A stretch of DNA of 64,000 nucleotides, from the NCBI RefSeq assembly GCF_000192865.1, contig NC_015276.1, positions 558,001 through 622,000 of the forward strand, written 5' to 3'. How positions within the stretch are numbered: the first letter of the stretch is position 1; every line of letters begins with the position of its first letter. The stretch comes from Marinomonas mediterranea MMB-1 (GTDB taxonomy: Bacteria; Pseudomonadota; Gammaproteobacteria; Pseudomonadales; Marinomonadaceae). Position numbers and translations under genes: made by a program. Under the pieces are notes generated by a model that had not been told where the DNA came from, did not search any database, and worked only from the letters and a program-made list of their open reading frames with translations. Below are positions 63,594 through 64,000 of this stretch, piece by piece.

Positions 63594-63670
63594 TGGGGTG
63601 GACGATGGGGCTCGAACCCACGACCGATGGAATCACAATCCATAGCTCTACCAACTGAGCTACGCCCACC
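63594..63670 (-). tRNA. tRNA-His (GTG)
   Basis: Minus strand. The anticodon loop TTGTGAT gives GTG. The extra 5' G (G-1) opposite discriminator C and the encoded CCA are as expected for histidine tRNA. It lies between the second Lys and Pro copies. Confidence 0.97.
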
Positions 63671-63693
63671 ATTACCAAGAGATATTAAATTAG

Positions 63694-63770
63694 TGGTCGG
63701 AGTAGAGGGATTCGAACCCCCGACATCCTGCTCCCAAAGCAGGCGCGCTACCAGACTGCGCTATACTCCG
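63694..63770 (-). tRNA. tRNA-Pro (TGG), second copy
   Basis: The sequence matches the copy at 63312-63388, with TGG anticodon and encoded CCA. Confidence 0.97.
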
Positions 63771-63772
63771 AA

Positions 63773-63848
63773 TGGCTCCCTGAACTGGACTCGAACCAGT
63801 GACCCAATGATTAACAGTCATTTGCTCTACCAACTGAGCTATCAGGGA
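63773..63848 (-). tRNA. tRNA-Asn (GTT), second copy
   Basis: Identical in sequence to the copy at 63390-63465. Two bases separate it from the Pro tRNA. Confidence 0.97.
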
Positions 63849-63907
63849 ACAACTAATTTTTTCTCACAACATCTTTTCGTTTGAAAAGAATCTTCCAAGA
63901 AGGAAGA

Positions 63908-63998
63908 TGGCGGAGGAGGAGAGATTCGAACTCTCGGTAGGCTATTAACCTACGCCAGTTTTCAAGACTGGTGCATTAAACCGCTCTGCCACCCCTCC
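63908..63998 (-). tRNA. tRNA-Ser (TGA)
   Basis: Minus strand, 91 bases. It has the long variable arm typical of class II tRNA, anticodon TGA in CTTGAAA, acceptor stem GGAGGGG with CTCCTCC, discriminator G and encoded CCA. It is the first gene of the visible cluster in transcription order, at the window edge. Confidence 0.96.
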
Positions 63999-64000
63999 GT

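Noticed and set aside
63119..63643. Open frames across the tRNA cluster
   Set aside because: They are translations of tRNA genes and their repeats, not proteins.
1..64000. CRISPR array or prophage
   Set aside because: I saw no spaced direct repeats and no phage structural genes; the only mobile-element trace is the integrase relic at 22573-22839.

Overview
The window looks like a chromosomal segment of a marine gammaproteobacterium, probably an Oceanospirillales member close to Marinomonas. This rests on gene content and order: smpB/ssrA, ratA-rnfH, bamE/fur, recN, and grpE-dnaK-dnaJ. It also rests on an E. coli-type tmRNA tag, a moderate GC content by eye, and a heavy load of sodium-linked transport (TRAP, NhaD, six-gene Mrp, NSS). 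The assignment is inference; no database was searched.

Layout. 1-2.2 kb: the end of a diguanylate cyclase, an AzlCD-type amino-acid exporter and a divergent XRE-cupin regulator. 2.3-9.3 kb: a TakP-like TRAP transporter, a Cache-domain histidine kinase with its NarL-type response regulator, and a convergent LldP-family permease, together looking like a monocarboxylate (lactate/2-oxoacid) sensing and uptake locus. 9.5-11.5 kb: a COG0523 GTPase plus DUF1826 pair behind a Zur-box-like promoter. 12.7-20.1 kb: two convergent sodium/proton antiporter systems, NhaD and the Mrp complex with fused A and B subunits.

21.1-23.5 kb is a decayed genomic island lying against the 3' end of ssrA. It holds an FG-GAP-repeat pseudogene, an antitoxin/GNAT-toxin-like pair whose toxin frame has no ordinary start codon, a tyrosine recombinase relic full of stop codons, and an orphan membrane protein that ends inside a 23-bp palindrome. 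From 23.5 to 33.6 kb is conserved housekeeping: ssrA, smpB, ratA, rnfH, bamE, fur, recN and the sigma-32-driven grpE-dnaK-dnaJ cluster.

33.7-45.3 kb: a uridine-kinase-like P-loop protein, a long-form GAPDH, a candidate small RNA on the minus strand, a LysR regulator, a TSUP permease, the glpD/glpR/glpK regulon with clear GlpR operators, and several small orphan proteins. 45.5-63.1 kb: a MocR-type regulator, a chemoreceptor, a peroxiredoxin, PpnN, GshA, Sco1, hisB-hisH-hisF (without hisA between hisH and hisF), an AsmA-family protein, MutY, a chromate transporter, and an azoreductase with a divergent LysR regulator. 63.2-64.0 kb: a minus-strand cluster of eight tRNA genes with an internal Asn-Pro-Lys duplication.

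The most unusual material is the island at ssrA, the orphan minus-strand terminator/promoter pair at 37.2-37.4 kb, and the terminator-like hairpin in the nhaD leader.
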